DNA of 64,000 bases from the NCBI RefSeq assembly GCF_040219635.1, contig NZ_JAVJSC010000003.1, positions 196,501 to 260,500 of the forward strand, read 5' to 3'. The position numbers were made by a program, and so were the translations under genes. The number at the start of each line of letters is the position of its first letter. Positions within the stretch are counted from its first letter, which is position 1. The notes beneath the pieces were generated by a model. It did not search any database, was not told where the DNA came from, and saw only the letters and a program-made list of their open reading frames with translations. This document shows, piece by piece, positions 18,892 to 27,083 of this stretch. The stretch comes from Pyruvatibacter sp. (GTDB lineage: Bacteria > Pseudomonadota > Alphaproteobacteria > CGMCC-115125).

Positions 18892-19824
18892 ATGCGGACG
18901 GCTAATTTGCGCATGATGTCTGCCAGGGCGGTTGCTTTGGCGGCAGCCGTGGCCATTACGGTGGCGATGGCCTCAGTGCCGATACCAACGCTGGCACAAA
19001 CCGCGCAAGGCACTGCCGACTGTGCTCAAAATCCAAACGCGATGGGTACTGCCCGCACTCTGGAGGTGGACACCACCGGCGGCCTCGACATCGGCACCAT
19101 GCAGTACCGCAATACACTTCCATTAGGTCCAAAAGAACTGACGTTCACCTTTGACGACGGTCCGAACCCGGAACATACACCAAAGATACTGGACGCGCTG
19201 GACGCACATTGCATCAAGGCAACGTTCTTTGTGGTGGGGCGCTATGCAAAGCTGCATCCAGAACTGGTGCGTGACGCATGGCGGCGCGGGCACACAATTG
19301 CGACCCACACATGGTCACACCCGATTCTCTCCAAGACATCCTACAGCAAAGCAGTCCAGCAGATTGATCGCGGGGTTGATGCCGCGCAGGCGGCGCTTGA
19401 TGGCCTGGCCGACGCAAACGGCAATCCGGCCGAAGTTGCTCCGTTCTTCCGCTTCCCCGGCCTCAATCATACACAGCGCCTGCGCAGCTATCTGGCCAAT
19501 AAAAACATAGGCGTGTTTTCCTGCGACATTGGCACCGATGACTGGCGCGGCATCTCCCCGCGAACGCTCTACACGCGGGCGTTGCGGATGATCGAGTCCA
19601 AAGGGTCCGGCGTTGTGATTTTCCATGACACGCACCACCGCACATCCAACATGTTGCCGCAGATTCTTGATGAGTTGGCGCGGCGTGGCTATACAGCCGT
19701 TCATATGGTGCCCAAGGGGGACGGCAGGTATCTTGCCGCTCAGAACGCCAGCGTCGAACTGGAAATTGCTCCGGCACCTGTCGCACAAACGCAACCCTCT
19801 TTGCGCCCTACAGTGCCAAACTGA
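18892..19824 (+). CDS. Secreted polysaccharide deacetylase (NodB/CE4 family)
   Basis: A 310-residue enzyme with an N-terminal signal peptide (hydrophobic stretch ending in TLAQTA) and a NodB domain from about residue 80 to 290. CE4 motifs are visible: TFDDGPN (motif 1, catalytic and metal aspartates), HTWSHP (motif 2, metal histidines), RFPG (motif 3) and VIFHDTH (motif 5). It should deacetylate an N-acetylated sugar polymer such as peptidoglycan in the periplasm. The exact substrate is unknown. ATG at 18892 is chosen because it places the signal peptide at the start; TTG at 18856 is an alternative. Confidence 0.9.
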   Translation: MRTANLRMMSARAVALAAAVAITVAMASVPIPTLAQTAQGTADCAQNPNAMGTARTLEVDTTGGLDIGTMQYRNTLPLGPKELTFTFDDGPNPEHTPKILDALDAHCIKATFFVVGRYAKLHPELVRDAWRRGHTIATHTWSHPILSKTSYSKAVQQIDRGVDAAQAALDGLADANGNPAEVAPFFRFPGLNHTQRLRSYLANKNIGVFSCDIGTDDWRGISPRTLYTRALRMIESKGSGVVIFHDTHHRTSNMLPQILDELARRGYTAVHMVPKGDGRYLAAQNASVELEIAPAPVAQTQPSLRPTVPN

Positions 19825-19855
19825 CCTGAGGGCCAATGAGCACGAGTATCCAACA

Positions 19856-20485
19856 ATGACCACACGCCGCCATTTTCTGAAACAAACCCTGGCTGCCGGT
19901 GCCGCTGCAACACCCCTTGTGGCCGCCCCCGCCATTGTGCGGGCTGACGCGCCTTACAAGCGCACCCTGCGGATGCAAAGTCTCAATTCAGGCGAAAAGC
20001 TCACCACCACCTATTGGGCGGATGGCGAATACGAGCAAGGTGCTTTCCAGCGCATCGCCTGGTTCATGCGCGACCTGCGCACCAATACCACCACCGAGAT
20101 GTCTCCGGCGCTGATGGACCTGTTGTGGGAGATTGACCAACTGACATCATCTTCCAAGCCAATCTATACAATGTCAGCGTACAGGTCTGAGCGCACCAAT
20201 GCCTGGCTGGCCGCGCAATCCACATCCGTTGACCCCGGCTCGTTCCATATGCGCGGCATGGCCATCGACATCACACAGGATTTCAGCGACCCCCACGCAA
20301 TCTATCGCGCCGCTAAGAAACTCAACCGGGGTGGGACAGGCTACTACCCCACCCGCACGCCCTATGTGCATGTTGATGTCGGCCCGGTGGATAGCTGGGT
20401 CCATCCTGATATCGGCCGCCGTGACCGGGACGCAGAATATGAGGCAATGCTGGCCGGCGAAAAAGAAACGCAGAACGACAGCTAA
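19856..20485 (+). CDS. Tat-exported DUF882 (YcbK-type) peptidase
   Basis: A 209-residue protein with a twin-arginine signal (TTRRHFLKQ followed by an Ala-rich hydrophobic stretch) and a peptidase M15-like DUF882 domain. The metal-site residues appear in SFHMRGMAIDI (His, Asp) and YVHVDVGP (His). Family members are murein endopeptidase or carboxypeptidase-like enzymes (MepK/YcbK type), so it probably trims peptidoglycan in the periplasm. It follows the deacetylase by 31 bases, and both probably act on the cell wall. Confidence 0.9.
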   Translation: MTTRRHFLKQTLAAGAAATPLVAAPAIVRADAPYKRTLRMQSLNSGEKLTTTYWADGEYEQGAFQRIAWFMRDLRTNTTTEMSPALMDLLWEIDQLTSSSKPIYTMSAYRSERTNAWLAAQSTSVDPGSFHMRGMAIDITQDFSDPHAIYRAAKKLNRGGTGYYPTRTPYVHVDVGPVDSWVHPDIGRRDRDAEYEAMLAGEKETQNDS

Positions 20486-20578
20486 GCTGCATAATTTCAA
20501 GGTTTCCGGGCAGTTTTGCGGCGCTACGTACCCGCCGCCTTTCGCATTTGCAGCAAAATCATGCCGCCCGCCTCGCAA

Positions 20579-20597
20579 CTGCACTTGCGCATTGCAG
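20579..20597 (+). promoter_or_regulatory. Candidate PhaR autoregulatory site
   Basis: The 213 bases before phaR are unusually rich in TGC/GCA trinucleotides. They contain the inverted repeat CTGCA-N9-TGCAG about 100 bases upstream of the proposed start. PhaR proteins of alphaproteobacteria are known to bind TGC-rich repeats in their own and phasin promoters, so this may be an autoregulatory operator. This is inference from pattern only. Confidence 0.35.
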
Positions 20598-20698
20598 CAT
20601 GGCTACGCGACAATACCTGCTCAGTTTTTGCAATGACTCGGAAACCGGCTCAACGCCGTTCCGCGCAGGGCACCTCAAACCGACGGAAGCGTGACAAC

Positions 20699-21304
20699 GT
20701 GGCTAAGAAGCGGTCCTCCGGCGATGAGCCGATCACCATCAAGAAATATGCAAACCGCCGTCTCTACAACACGGCGACATCGAGTTATGTGACGCTCGAT
20801 CACCTGTCTGAGATGGTGAAACAAAATCAGGATTTTGTGGTGGTGGATGCCAAATCCGGCGACGACATCACACGCTCCGTTCTGACCCAGATCATTTTTG
20901 AGGAAGAGGCGAAAGGCGACCAGAACCTGCTGCCGATACGCTTCATGCGACAACTCATCAAGTATTACGGTGACAGTATGCAGGGCGTCGTGCCCGGGTT
21001 TCTTGAGATGAGTCTGGAGAACTTTTCCAAGGAGCAAGAGCGCGTGCGTAACCGCATTGCAAGTGCTGTTGGCGAAGACCGAATTGCAGCGATCGAAGAA
21101 CAGGTGCGCGATAACATCACAGCGCTTGAAAACGCTGTGCGCAGCATCAACCCTTTTTCATCGGCAGACCAGCCCGCCCGGCCCTCGGCAGCCAAGAAGG
21201 CGTCGGCTGATGATGAGGCGGAGCAGGAAATTGAAGACCTGCAAAAACAGGTTCAGGAAATGCAGCGTCAGCTCGACGCTTTGTCGCGTAAAAAGAAGAA
21301 GTAG
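20699..21304 (+). CDS. phaR: Polyhydroxyalkanoate synthesis repressor PhaR
   Basis: DNA-binding regulator of PHA granule genes that also senses the polymer. It is 201 residues. The N-terminal PHB_acc_N domain (ITIKKYANRRLYNTATSSYV) binds DNA, the middle PHB_acc region (QLIKYYGDSMQ, FLEMSLENF) follows, and the C-terminus is a charged coiled coil ending in a lysine run. I chose GTG at 20699, with a GGAAG site upstream. The open frame continues to 20516, including ATG at 20633. No phaC or phasin gene is nearby. Confidence 0.92.
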   Translation: MAKKRSSGDEPITIKKYANRRLYNTATSSYVTLDHLSEMVKQNQDFVVVDAKSGDDITRSVLTQIIFEEEAKGDQNLLPIRFMRQLIKYYGDSMQGVVPGFLEMSLENFSKEQERVRNRIASAVGEDRIAAIEEQVRDNITALENAVRSINPFSSADQPARPSAAKKASADDEAEQEIEDLQKQVQEMQRQLDALSRKKKK

Positions 21305-21322
21305 CAGCGACCTGGTCCAGCG

Positions 21323-23116
21323 TTATGCTGTCTCGCGCGCCGCCGCAGCATTCCCCCAAACAGGGGCCATCGTCGGCTCACCCAGATAGAAGCCCTGAAG
21401 ATACTCCACGCCATAAGCGCGCAGCAACGTGACTTCGTCTTCGTTACCAACCCACTCAGCCACCACCGGCAGGCCGAAATTCTTGGCAAGGTGGACAAGC
21501 GTCTGCACAAACAACTGATCGTCGCGACTGCGCACAAGCCCCTTCACGAACGACCCGTCGATCTTGACCATGTCCACGTCCAGTGCCTTCAGGTTGCGGA
21601 ACGACGTATAACCCGCACCAAAGTCATCAATTGCCACACGGCACCCAAGATCACGCAGTTCGCGCACAAAGCGGGCAGATTCTTCAAGCTCATGCAGCGC
21701 GACGGTTTCAGTGATCTCGACAATCAAACGCGGTGCAATATCAATATGGTCACGCACATAGCCGGTCATGCTTTCAAGCCACGATCGATCTACGGCGGTC
21801 ATGCCTGAGACATTCATAGCCAGATGCACATCAGGGTTTTCTGTCAGTGTCCTGACCGTAAGCTCAAGTACGCGGTGGTCGATCAGGCGCACCAGGCCCA
21901 GCTTCTCGGCGACGGAAATAAATGCCCCCGCAGATACAACCTCACCATCCGGCTTCACCATCCGCAGAAGGCACTCGTGAAGGTCAGCCTGGCCTGTTTT
22001 GGCAGAGACAATCGGCTGATAGGCCAGCTTCATTCGGTCTTCATTCAACGCGGCAACAATTTGGTCGGCAAGCTGGATGTTACGACGTCGGCTGGATTCA
22101 CGCTGCTCAGACAACTGATAGATAGTGTATGCACCGCGCCGCGTGGACTTGGCTGCGTCCAGCGTTTCTTCCGCGCGCGCAAGAGCCTCGGTTGCGTTGC
22201 GGGCGCAGCGCGGCAGCGCCACACACCCGATGGAGACACTTGCAGATACAGGACCCGAGCCTGTTTCAATAACGGTTTCCCGCACCGCGCGCATCAGGCG
22301 CTCAGCAGTGTAGGCCATTTCGTCCTCGCCACAGTTGGCAAGAACCACGCCGAACTTGTTGCCGGCAACGCGGCCCAGCGTATCGCTTTGGCGCAATTGT
22401 TCCTTGAGACGGCGGGAAACGGCAACAATCACCTGATCCGCCACGTCAAAACCATAGGCGTCATTGATCATCGCCAGATTGTCGATGCCCGCCATCATGA
22501 AGGCCGAAGCGCGATCAAAACGCTCACAATAAGCAATGGTTTGAGAGAGAGTTTCGCGCAGCTTGGTGCGGTTGATGTTACCGGTCAGTTCATCAAACGA
22601 TGCCAGATAGGTGAGATGGCGTTCGCGGTGTTTGCGCGCCGTGATGTTGCGTACGGTGCCAACAACACGACCGGGGCGGCCATTGTCACCCAAAAACCAG
22701 GCACCAGTGTCTTCGACCCATACAGCTTCGTCGCTTCCCGGTGGGACAACCACATATTCACAACTAAAATTGACGCCCTCACCGCGATCTGTCTTGTCGC
22801 TGGTCATCACCGTATCGTAGCGCGATACCCCTGCTTCGGGATCGACATGACGCGCATAGCCGCGCCCTGAAGAGAAATCGTAAGCGGTGTTGACCTGAAC
22901 GGCATCGACACCAAAGACGCGATGCACCGCGCCGCTCCACATGAGTGTGTCAGTTGCAATGTTCCACTCGTAAATGGCAATACCGGCCAGCCCCAAAGCC
23001 TGAGCCTCGGCATTCGCGGCCGCGCCTGTAGTGCCGGATGCACCGGCAGCGCTGATTGAAGCGGCCACAGCATTTCTTGCTTGGTGCTCTGCGGTATCAC
23101 GCATTTTTCTTTTCAC
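21323..23116 (-). CDS. PAS-GGDEF-EAL protein with degenerate GGDEF
   Basis: Cytoplasmic cyclic-di-GMP protein of 597 residues. A PAS/PAC-like sensor lies near residues 45-160, a GGDEF domain near 165-325 and an EAL domain near 345-590. The cyclase signature reads AGNKF instead of GGDEF, so synthesis is probably lost. The EAL domain keeps its key residues: E of ECLLR, N of NVSG, E of EITET, DDFG, the lysine in MVKIDGSF and Q of LQGFYLGEP. It is therefore probably a phosphodiesterase tuned by the PAS domain. GTG at 23116 or ATG at 23104 may be the start. Confidence 0.9.
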   Translation of the reverse strand: MKRKMRDTAEHQARNAVAASISAAGASGTTGAAANAEAQALGLAGIAIYEWNIATDTLMWSGAVHRVFGVDAVQVNTAYDFSSGRGYARHVDPEAGVSRYDTVMTSDKTDRGEGVNFSCEYVVVPPGSDEAVWVEDTGAWFLGDNGRPGRVVGTVRNITARKHRERHLTYLASFDELTGNINRTKLRETLSQTIAYCERFDRASAFMMAGIDNLAMINDAYGFDVADQVIVAVSRRLKEQLRQSDTLGRVAGNKFGVVLANCGEDEMAYTAERLMRAVRETVIETGSGPVSASVSIGCVALPRCARNATEALARAEETLDAAKSTRRGAYTIYQLSEQRESSRRRNIQLADQIVAALNEDRMKLAYQPIVSAKTGQADLHECLLRMVKPDGEVVSAGAFISVAEKLGLVRLIDHRVLELTVRTLTENPDVHLAMNVSGMTAVDRSWLESMTGYVRDHIDIAPRLIVEITETVALHELEESARFVRELRDLGCRVAIDDFGAGYTSFRNLKALDVDMVKIDGSFVKGLVRSRDDQLFVQTLVHLAKNFGLPVVAEWVGNEDEVTLLRAYGVEYLQGFYLGEPTMAPVWGNAAAARETA

Positions 23117-23638
23117 GCCCCTGCAATTTCACCCGCACACACCACCGAACCGTTCTGGTCGACGGAAGATCGAGCGACATTTGTGCAAACTGACATGGAG
23201 CAATTAAAAAAGACGAAACGCAGACCAATTGGCCTCACGGCTTCCACACGAAATGCATTAACCAACGCACCCGCAGATGCAGGAAACGACTGGCACTGAC
23301 CTTGCTCTTTAAGGGTCATGAAGATTGGCCGCACCAGATTTGTTCACCTGCCGCACCGCGTGCCTGTCGTCGCGCGCGCGCCGGAAACTGATGCAAATCC
23401 TCAACAACTCACCGTTCTTGACGCTGGAAAAACCAACTCGCCAACTCGCCATACGCCGGCACGTTCCGATGCTGCGCGTGTTCTATGGCGGGAAATCCCA
23501 AATTGGCACAGTTTGCCCAGCGACCCGCACTCGGCCCTTAAAACAGGTGCGCGCGCCTACGCCCGCGCAACAAACCTGCACACTGCATCGGCTTCCGGAC
23601 TGATCGCCAATAGAGTTGCCTAAGCAGCACCTGAAAGC
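23117..23638. other. 522-base intergenic region, no convincing gene
   Basis: This stretch separates the minus-strand GGDEF/EAL gene from the end of the minus-strand gamma-glutamyltransferase gene. It must hold the promoter of the GGDEF/EAL gene. Two overlapping plus-strand frames (101 and 92 codons, from 23318 and 23325) have no good ribosome site and a composition unlike the neighbouring proteins. An alternating CG tract lies near 23388. I see no hairpin with a T-run. Confidence 0.6.
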
Positions 23639-25225
23639 TCAATAGCCCAGCGCTGCACCGTCCTTGCGTGGGTCGGAGCCACCGGCAAGCGTACCTTCTT
23701 CCCAGTTGATGCAAATGCCCTGACCGCCACCATAAGGTGGGACGGCCTGCACCAGTGTATGACCACGGGCAGCCAAGCCCTCCAGTGTCTTGTCCGGCAA
23801 ACCTTTTTCGTGGGTCAGCGCGCCGTTCTCGGTCAAAAAGCGGGGAAAGTCGATGGCCTCCTGAATATCCATACCGAAATCGAGCATGTTCATCACAACC
23901 TGCGCATGACCCATCGGCTGGTAATGCCCGCCCATCACGCCAAACGGCATGACTGCGCGTCCGTCCTTCACCAGCATTGCGGGAATGATCGTGTGCATCG
24001 GACGCTTGCCCGGTGCGATGCAGTTGGGGTGCCCGTCCTGCAACACGAAGCCCGCCCCACGGTTTTGAAAAACCACGCCCGTTGCTTCATCCGCGATGCA
24101 TGAGCCAAAGCCCTGAAACAGTGAATTGATGAACGACACAGCATTGCGATCTTTGTCCACAACGGTGAGGTAGGTTGTGTCTTTGTGCGGGTTGTCCTGC
24201 GCAGGCGGCAGGTCGGCGGTGCTGTTGGGATCTATTTCGCCTGCCAGCGCGTCGGCGAACCTGTCCGACAACAAATGCTCCACCGGCACATGGGCATGAT
24301 CCATGTCGGCCACATACATATCGCGCGCGGCATAGGCACGGCGGGCAGCTTCGATCTGCAGATGCACGCGCGCATCACTGAGGGGGTCAAGGTTTTCAAT
24401 GCCCAGCCTCGCCAGAATGTTGAGCATGATAAGCGCCGTAATGCCTTGCCCGTTTGGCGGTATCTCAAGCACCTGGTGGCCGCGATAGGGTGTAAAGATG
24501 GGCGTCACATAATCAGCGTGAGTTGCGGAAAAGTCGTCCATTGTTTGCAGCCCACCTTTGGCCTGCAACGTGGCCACCATACGCTCCGCCACCTCGCCTT
24601 CGTAAAAACCTGCCCGTCCCTTTTCAGCAATCGCGCGCAAGGTCCGTCCAAGTGCAGGGCTCGTCCATTTGCTGCCAATCGCCGGCGCCCTGCCGTCTTT
24701 GAGATAGAGCGCTGCGATATCCGGGTCAGCTTTGAGCTGCGGCACCAAAAACATCCAGTCGATGGCAATGCGCGGCGACAAGGCAAAGCCTTGCTCGGCC
24801 AGGTCGATGGCTGGTGCCAGCACTTCATCCATGCCCAGCGTGCCGTGGTCAGACAAAAGCCGCGCCCAGGCATCAACGGCGCCGGGTATCGTAATTGAGT
24901 GAACAGATGTTGCACCGATCTCGGTCATGCCCTGCCGAGTAAAATAGTCCCGGTTTGCTGCGGCAGGCGCCCGACCAGAGCCGTTAATCCCCACCACGTC
25001 ACCGGATCCGCGCGGTGCAAAGAGCGCAAAACAATCGCCACCGATGCCGGTCATCATTGGCTCAACCACACACAGCACTGCGCTGGCCGCAATGGCTGCA
25101 TCCACCGCGTTGCCGCCGCGTTTCATGATGTCGATGGCAGCCAGAGATGCTTGCGGGTGTGATGACGCGCACATGCCGTTGAGGCTATGAACAGTGGATC
25201 GACCCGGAAGCTGAAAATCGCGCAA
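23639..25225 (-). CDS. Gamma-glutamyltransferase family protein
   Basis: Ntn-hydrolase of 528 residues that normally cleaves or transfers the gamma-glutamyl group of glutathione after self-processing into two subunits. The predicted processing site and nucleophile is the first Thr of TTYLTVVDKD, near residue 350. The large-subunit segments GGNAVDAA and GIGGDCFALF and the small-subunit GGHYQPMGHAQV are recognisable. There is no signal peptide, so it may be cytoplasmic like YwrD-type members instead of periplasmic like classical Ggt. The substrate is uncertain. It lies 5 bases after the gene for a small membrane protein. Confidence 0.9.
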   Translation of the reverse strand: MRDFQLPGRSTVHSLNGMCASSHPQASLAAIDIMKRGGNAVDAAIAASAVLCVVEPMMTGIGGDCFALFAPRGSGDVVGINGSGRAPAAANRDYFTRQGMTEIGATSVHSITIPGAVDAWARLLSDHGTLGMDEVLAPAIDLAEQGFALSPRIAIDWMFLVPQLKADPDIAALYLKDGRAPAIGSKWTSPALGRTLRAIAEKGRAGFYEGEVAERMVATLQAKGGLQTMDDFSATHADYVTPIFTPYRGHQVLEIPPNGQGITALIMLNILARLGIENLDPLSDARVHLQIEAARRAYAARDMYVADMDHAHVPVEHLLSDRFADALAGEIDPNSTADLPPAQDNPHKDTTYLTVVDKDRNAVSFINSLFQGFGSCIADEATGVVFQNRGAGFVLQDGHPNCIAPGKRPMHTIIPAMLVKDGRAVMPFGVMGGHYQPMGHAQVVMNMLDFGMDIQEAIDFPRFLTENGALTHEKGLPDKTLEGLAARGHTLVQAVPPYGGGQGICINWEEGTLAGGSDPRKDGAALGY

Positions 25226-25230
25226 CGGCT

Positions 25231-25842
25231 CTAGCTCCCCTTGCTACTGGCAGCGCCCCGCGCATTGATGACCTGCACAAGCGACAGCAGACCGATCGCA
25301 AGCGCCAGATGGCCTACATCGGTGCGGGAAAGACCAAGCCCCGGCGCAATGCGCATCAACAGCGCAGGCAACAACGCGAACGACAGCGCTGCTGCAATAA
25401 GCCAAATTGAGGCGCGCGGAAAATCCTCAAACTTCCAGGCTGCAAGGCCGGTCATCCCGATCAGGACGACAATCTGTACAAGCGCTGCGAAATGTATCTG
25501 ATCTGTCAGCACGGCAACGATGTAAACAACAACCGGTATAGCCAGCCCGACAGTCGCCCAGCGCTCCGGCACCGGCCTCACAAGATGCGACACAGCACCA
25601 ATCAGGATCGTTCCCATCCCTACAGAAATACAAAACAGCATCACCGTCACATAGACTGGCTCTACCACCGGCAAGAAAAGACGCAGACACGCGAACAAAC
25701 CAGCCGCTGCAAAACTCAACAGCCCAACAAGCCAGAAAATCTGTCCGGCCACGGACGACATACGGATCTGCATGACAGCGTAAATGCCTGCCCCCAGAAA
25801 AAGCCCGGCGAAAACGGCGGGGACCATATTACCCATCTGCAT
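25231..25842 (-). CDS. Hypothetical multi-pass membrane protein
   Basis: A 203-residue hydrophobic protein with about six or seven membrane helices and short polar loops (RMSSVAG, RPVPERW, KFEDFPRAS). I do not recognise the family. Its start lies inside the end of the HTH-like gene upstream (14-base overlap), which implies coupled translation, and it ends 5 bases before the gamma-glutamyltransferase gene. The three genes probably form one transcript. The function is unknown. Confidence 0.7.
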   Translation of the reverse strand: MQMGNMVPAVFAGLFLGAGIYAVMQIRMSSVAGQIFWLVGLLSFAAAGLFACLRLFLPVVEPVYVTVMLFCISVGMGTILIGAVSHLVRPVPERWATVGLAIPVVVYIVAVLTDQIHFAALVQIVVLIGMTGLAAWKFEDFPRASIWLIAAALSFALLPALLMRIAPGLGLSRTDVGHLALAIGLLSLVQVINARGAASSKGS

Positions 25843-26233
25843 GTCCTTTATCTGTGTCCGGCATTGATTGTGCGAAGCGCGTCTCCAGTACCAATGACTT
25901 TACGTCTGCCACCGCCCGCTCCAACTTTTCAAGACGGTGCGCTATGTCGTCGAGGCGCGCAAGCACAGCAGTTGCATCGCCCAAATCCGGAATTGAGTGC
26001 GTATCCGGCGGTATCGGGGTCGAGACGCCCGCATGAGTCGCCACATCTTCCACAGGCGTTTCAAGGAAAACTGCCATGGAACGCACCTCGTCCGGCGACA
26101 GCTCGCGCTGGTCTTTCCATATAGCGGCCAGGTCCACCAGCGGCAGACCCATTGCTTCCGCCAACTCATTCGGCGTGCGGCCCAACTCCGCTAGTCTCCC
26201 GGAAAACCATTGCTGATCGAAAAAGAGCGCCAT
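25829..26233 (-). CDS. HTH (XRE-like) protein with C-terminal coiled coil
   Basis: A 134-residue protein. Residues about 8-65 look like an XRE-type helix-turn-helix (WFSGRLAELGRTPNELAEAM, then LVDLAAIWKDQRELSPDEVRSMA). A proline-rich linker and a heptad-like helix (VLARLDDIAHRLEKLERAVADV) near residues 88-115 suggest dimerisation. It may be a transcription regulator. It overlaps the membrane protein gene downstream by 14 bases, so the pair may work together. Confidence 0.7.
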   Translation of the reverse strand: MALFFDQQWFSGRLAELGRTPNELAEAMGLPLVDLAAIWKDQRELSPDEVRSMAVFLETPVEDVATHAGVSTPIPPDTHSIPDLGDATAVLARLDDIAHRLEKLERAVADVKSLVLETRFAQSMPDTDKGHADG

Positions 26234-26249
26234 ATTCCGAGCTGAGTAC

Positions 26250-27059
26250 CTATCGTCCTTTAAAAACGGCCGGTCGCTTCTCCAGAAAACTCGCGACGCC
26301 TTCCGCGTGGTCTTCAGTCTGAAACAGCCTTCCCAGCGTACCTGACACCCAGCCGCCCAGCGCCTGATAATCCTGTGCTGCGGACCGTCGCAAACCTTCT
26401 TTCATGAAGCGCAAGGCCAATGGTGCATTCTCGGCAATGCGAGCGGCCAAAGCGTTGGCTTCATCCATAAGGGTGTCGTGCGGAACGACCCGACTGAGAA
26501 GGCCGATGCGTTCTGCTTCCGTTGCATCGACGACATCGCCGGTGAACAAGAGTTCTGCAGCCTTCGACGGACCGACAAGTGCCGGCAACCGGCAAAGCCC
26601 CCCAATGTCTGAAATGAGGCCTCGTTTTATAAATATCTCACCCATCTGCGCCCGATCAGATCCGATGCGAATATCCGCAAACAAAGCCAGTTCCATACCC
26701 CAGCCAACAGCCGGCCCATTGACGGCAGCAATTACCGGGCGGTCACATTCAAGTACAGCCATGGCGGCAGGTGTTGGCGCTGGCCGGACGGACGTAAGGC
26801 GGGCAATGCTGGCGTCCTTCTGATCGCCGGTCATCATCTCTTTCACATCTTCGCCCGCGCAAAAGGCTGGGTCTGCCCCGGTGATGATGACGCAGCGCAC
26901 ATCCGGGTCTGCCTGTGCCACCCTGAACGCTGCTTCCAGCTCATCGTAAGCTGTGCGATTGAGGGCATTACGCCGCTGCGGACGGTTCAGCATCACGGTC
27001 GCCACATGGCTGGCGACCGTGTACTGAACCGTTTCAAAGGAATCGATACTGCCGGGCAT
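26250..27059 (-). CDS. Enoyl-CoA hydratase/isomerase family protein
   Basis: Crotonase-fold enzyme of 269 residues acting on acyl-CoA thioesters. The oxyanion-hole segments AFCAGEDV and GPAVGWGMELALFADIRI are present. In the alignment I can make by eye, the first catalytic glutamate of classical hydratases (the QPE position) is replaced (MGEIFIKRGLISD). The second glutamate (KAAELLFTGD) is kept. The reaction may therefore be isomerisation or another crotonase chemistry. It is next to an SDR reductase gene in the same direction (24-base gap), suggesting fatty-acid or related acyl-CoA breakdown. Confidence 0.88.
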   Translation of the reverse strand: MPGSIDSFETVQYTVASHVATVMLNRPQRRNALNRTAYDELEAAFRVAQADPDVRCVIITGADPAFCAGEDVKEMMTGDQKDASIARLTSVRPAPTPAAMAVLECDRPVIAAVNGPAVGWGMELALFADIRIGSDRAQMGEIFIKRGLISDIGGLCRLPALVGPSKAAELLFTGDVVDATEAERIGLLSRVVPHDTLMDEANALAARIAENAPLALRFMKEGLRRSAAQDYQALGGWVSGTLGRLFQTEDHAEGVASFLEKRPAVFKGR

Positions 27060-27083
27060 GACGGTTTTCCTGCAGAGCTTGCG

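Noticed and set aside
23380..23400. Alternating CG tract as a repeat or Z-DNA element
   Set aside because: It is short and similar CG-rich tracts occur in coding sequence across the window.
23318..23623. Plus-strand open frame of 101 codons in the gap before the gamma-glutamyltransferase gene
   Set aside because: No suitable ribosome site, an overlapping alternative frame of similar length, and an amino acid make-up typical of chance translation of GC-rich DNA.
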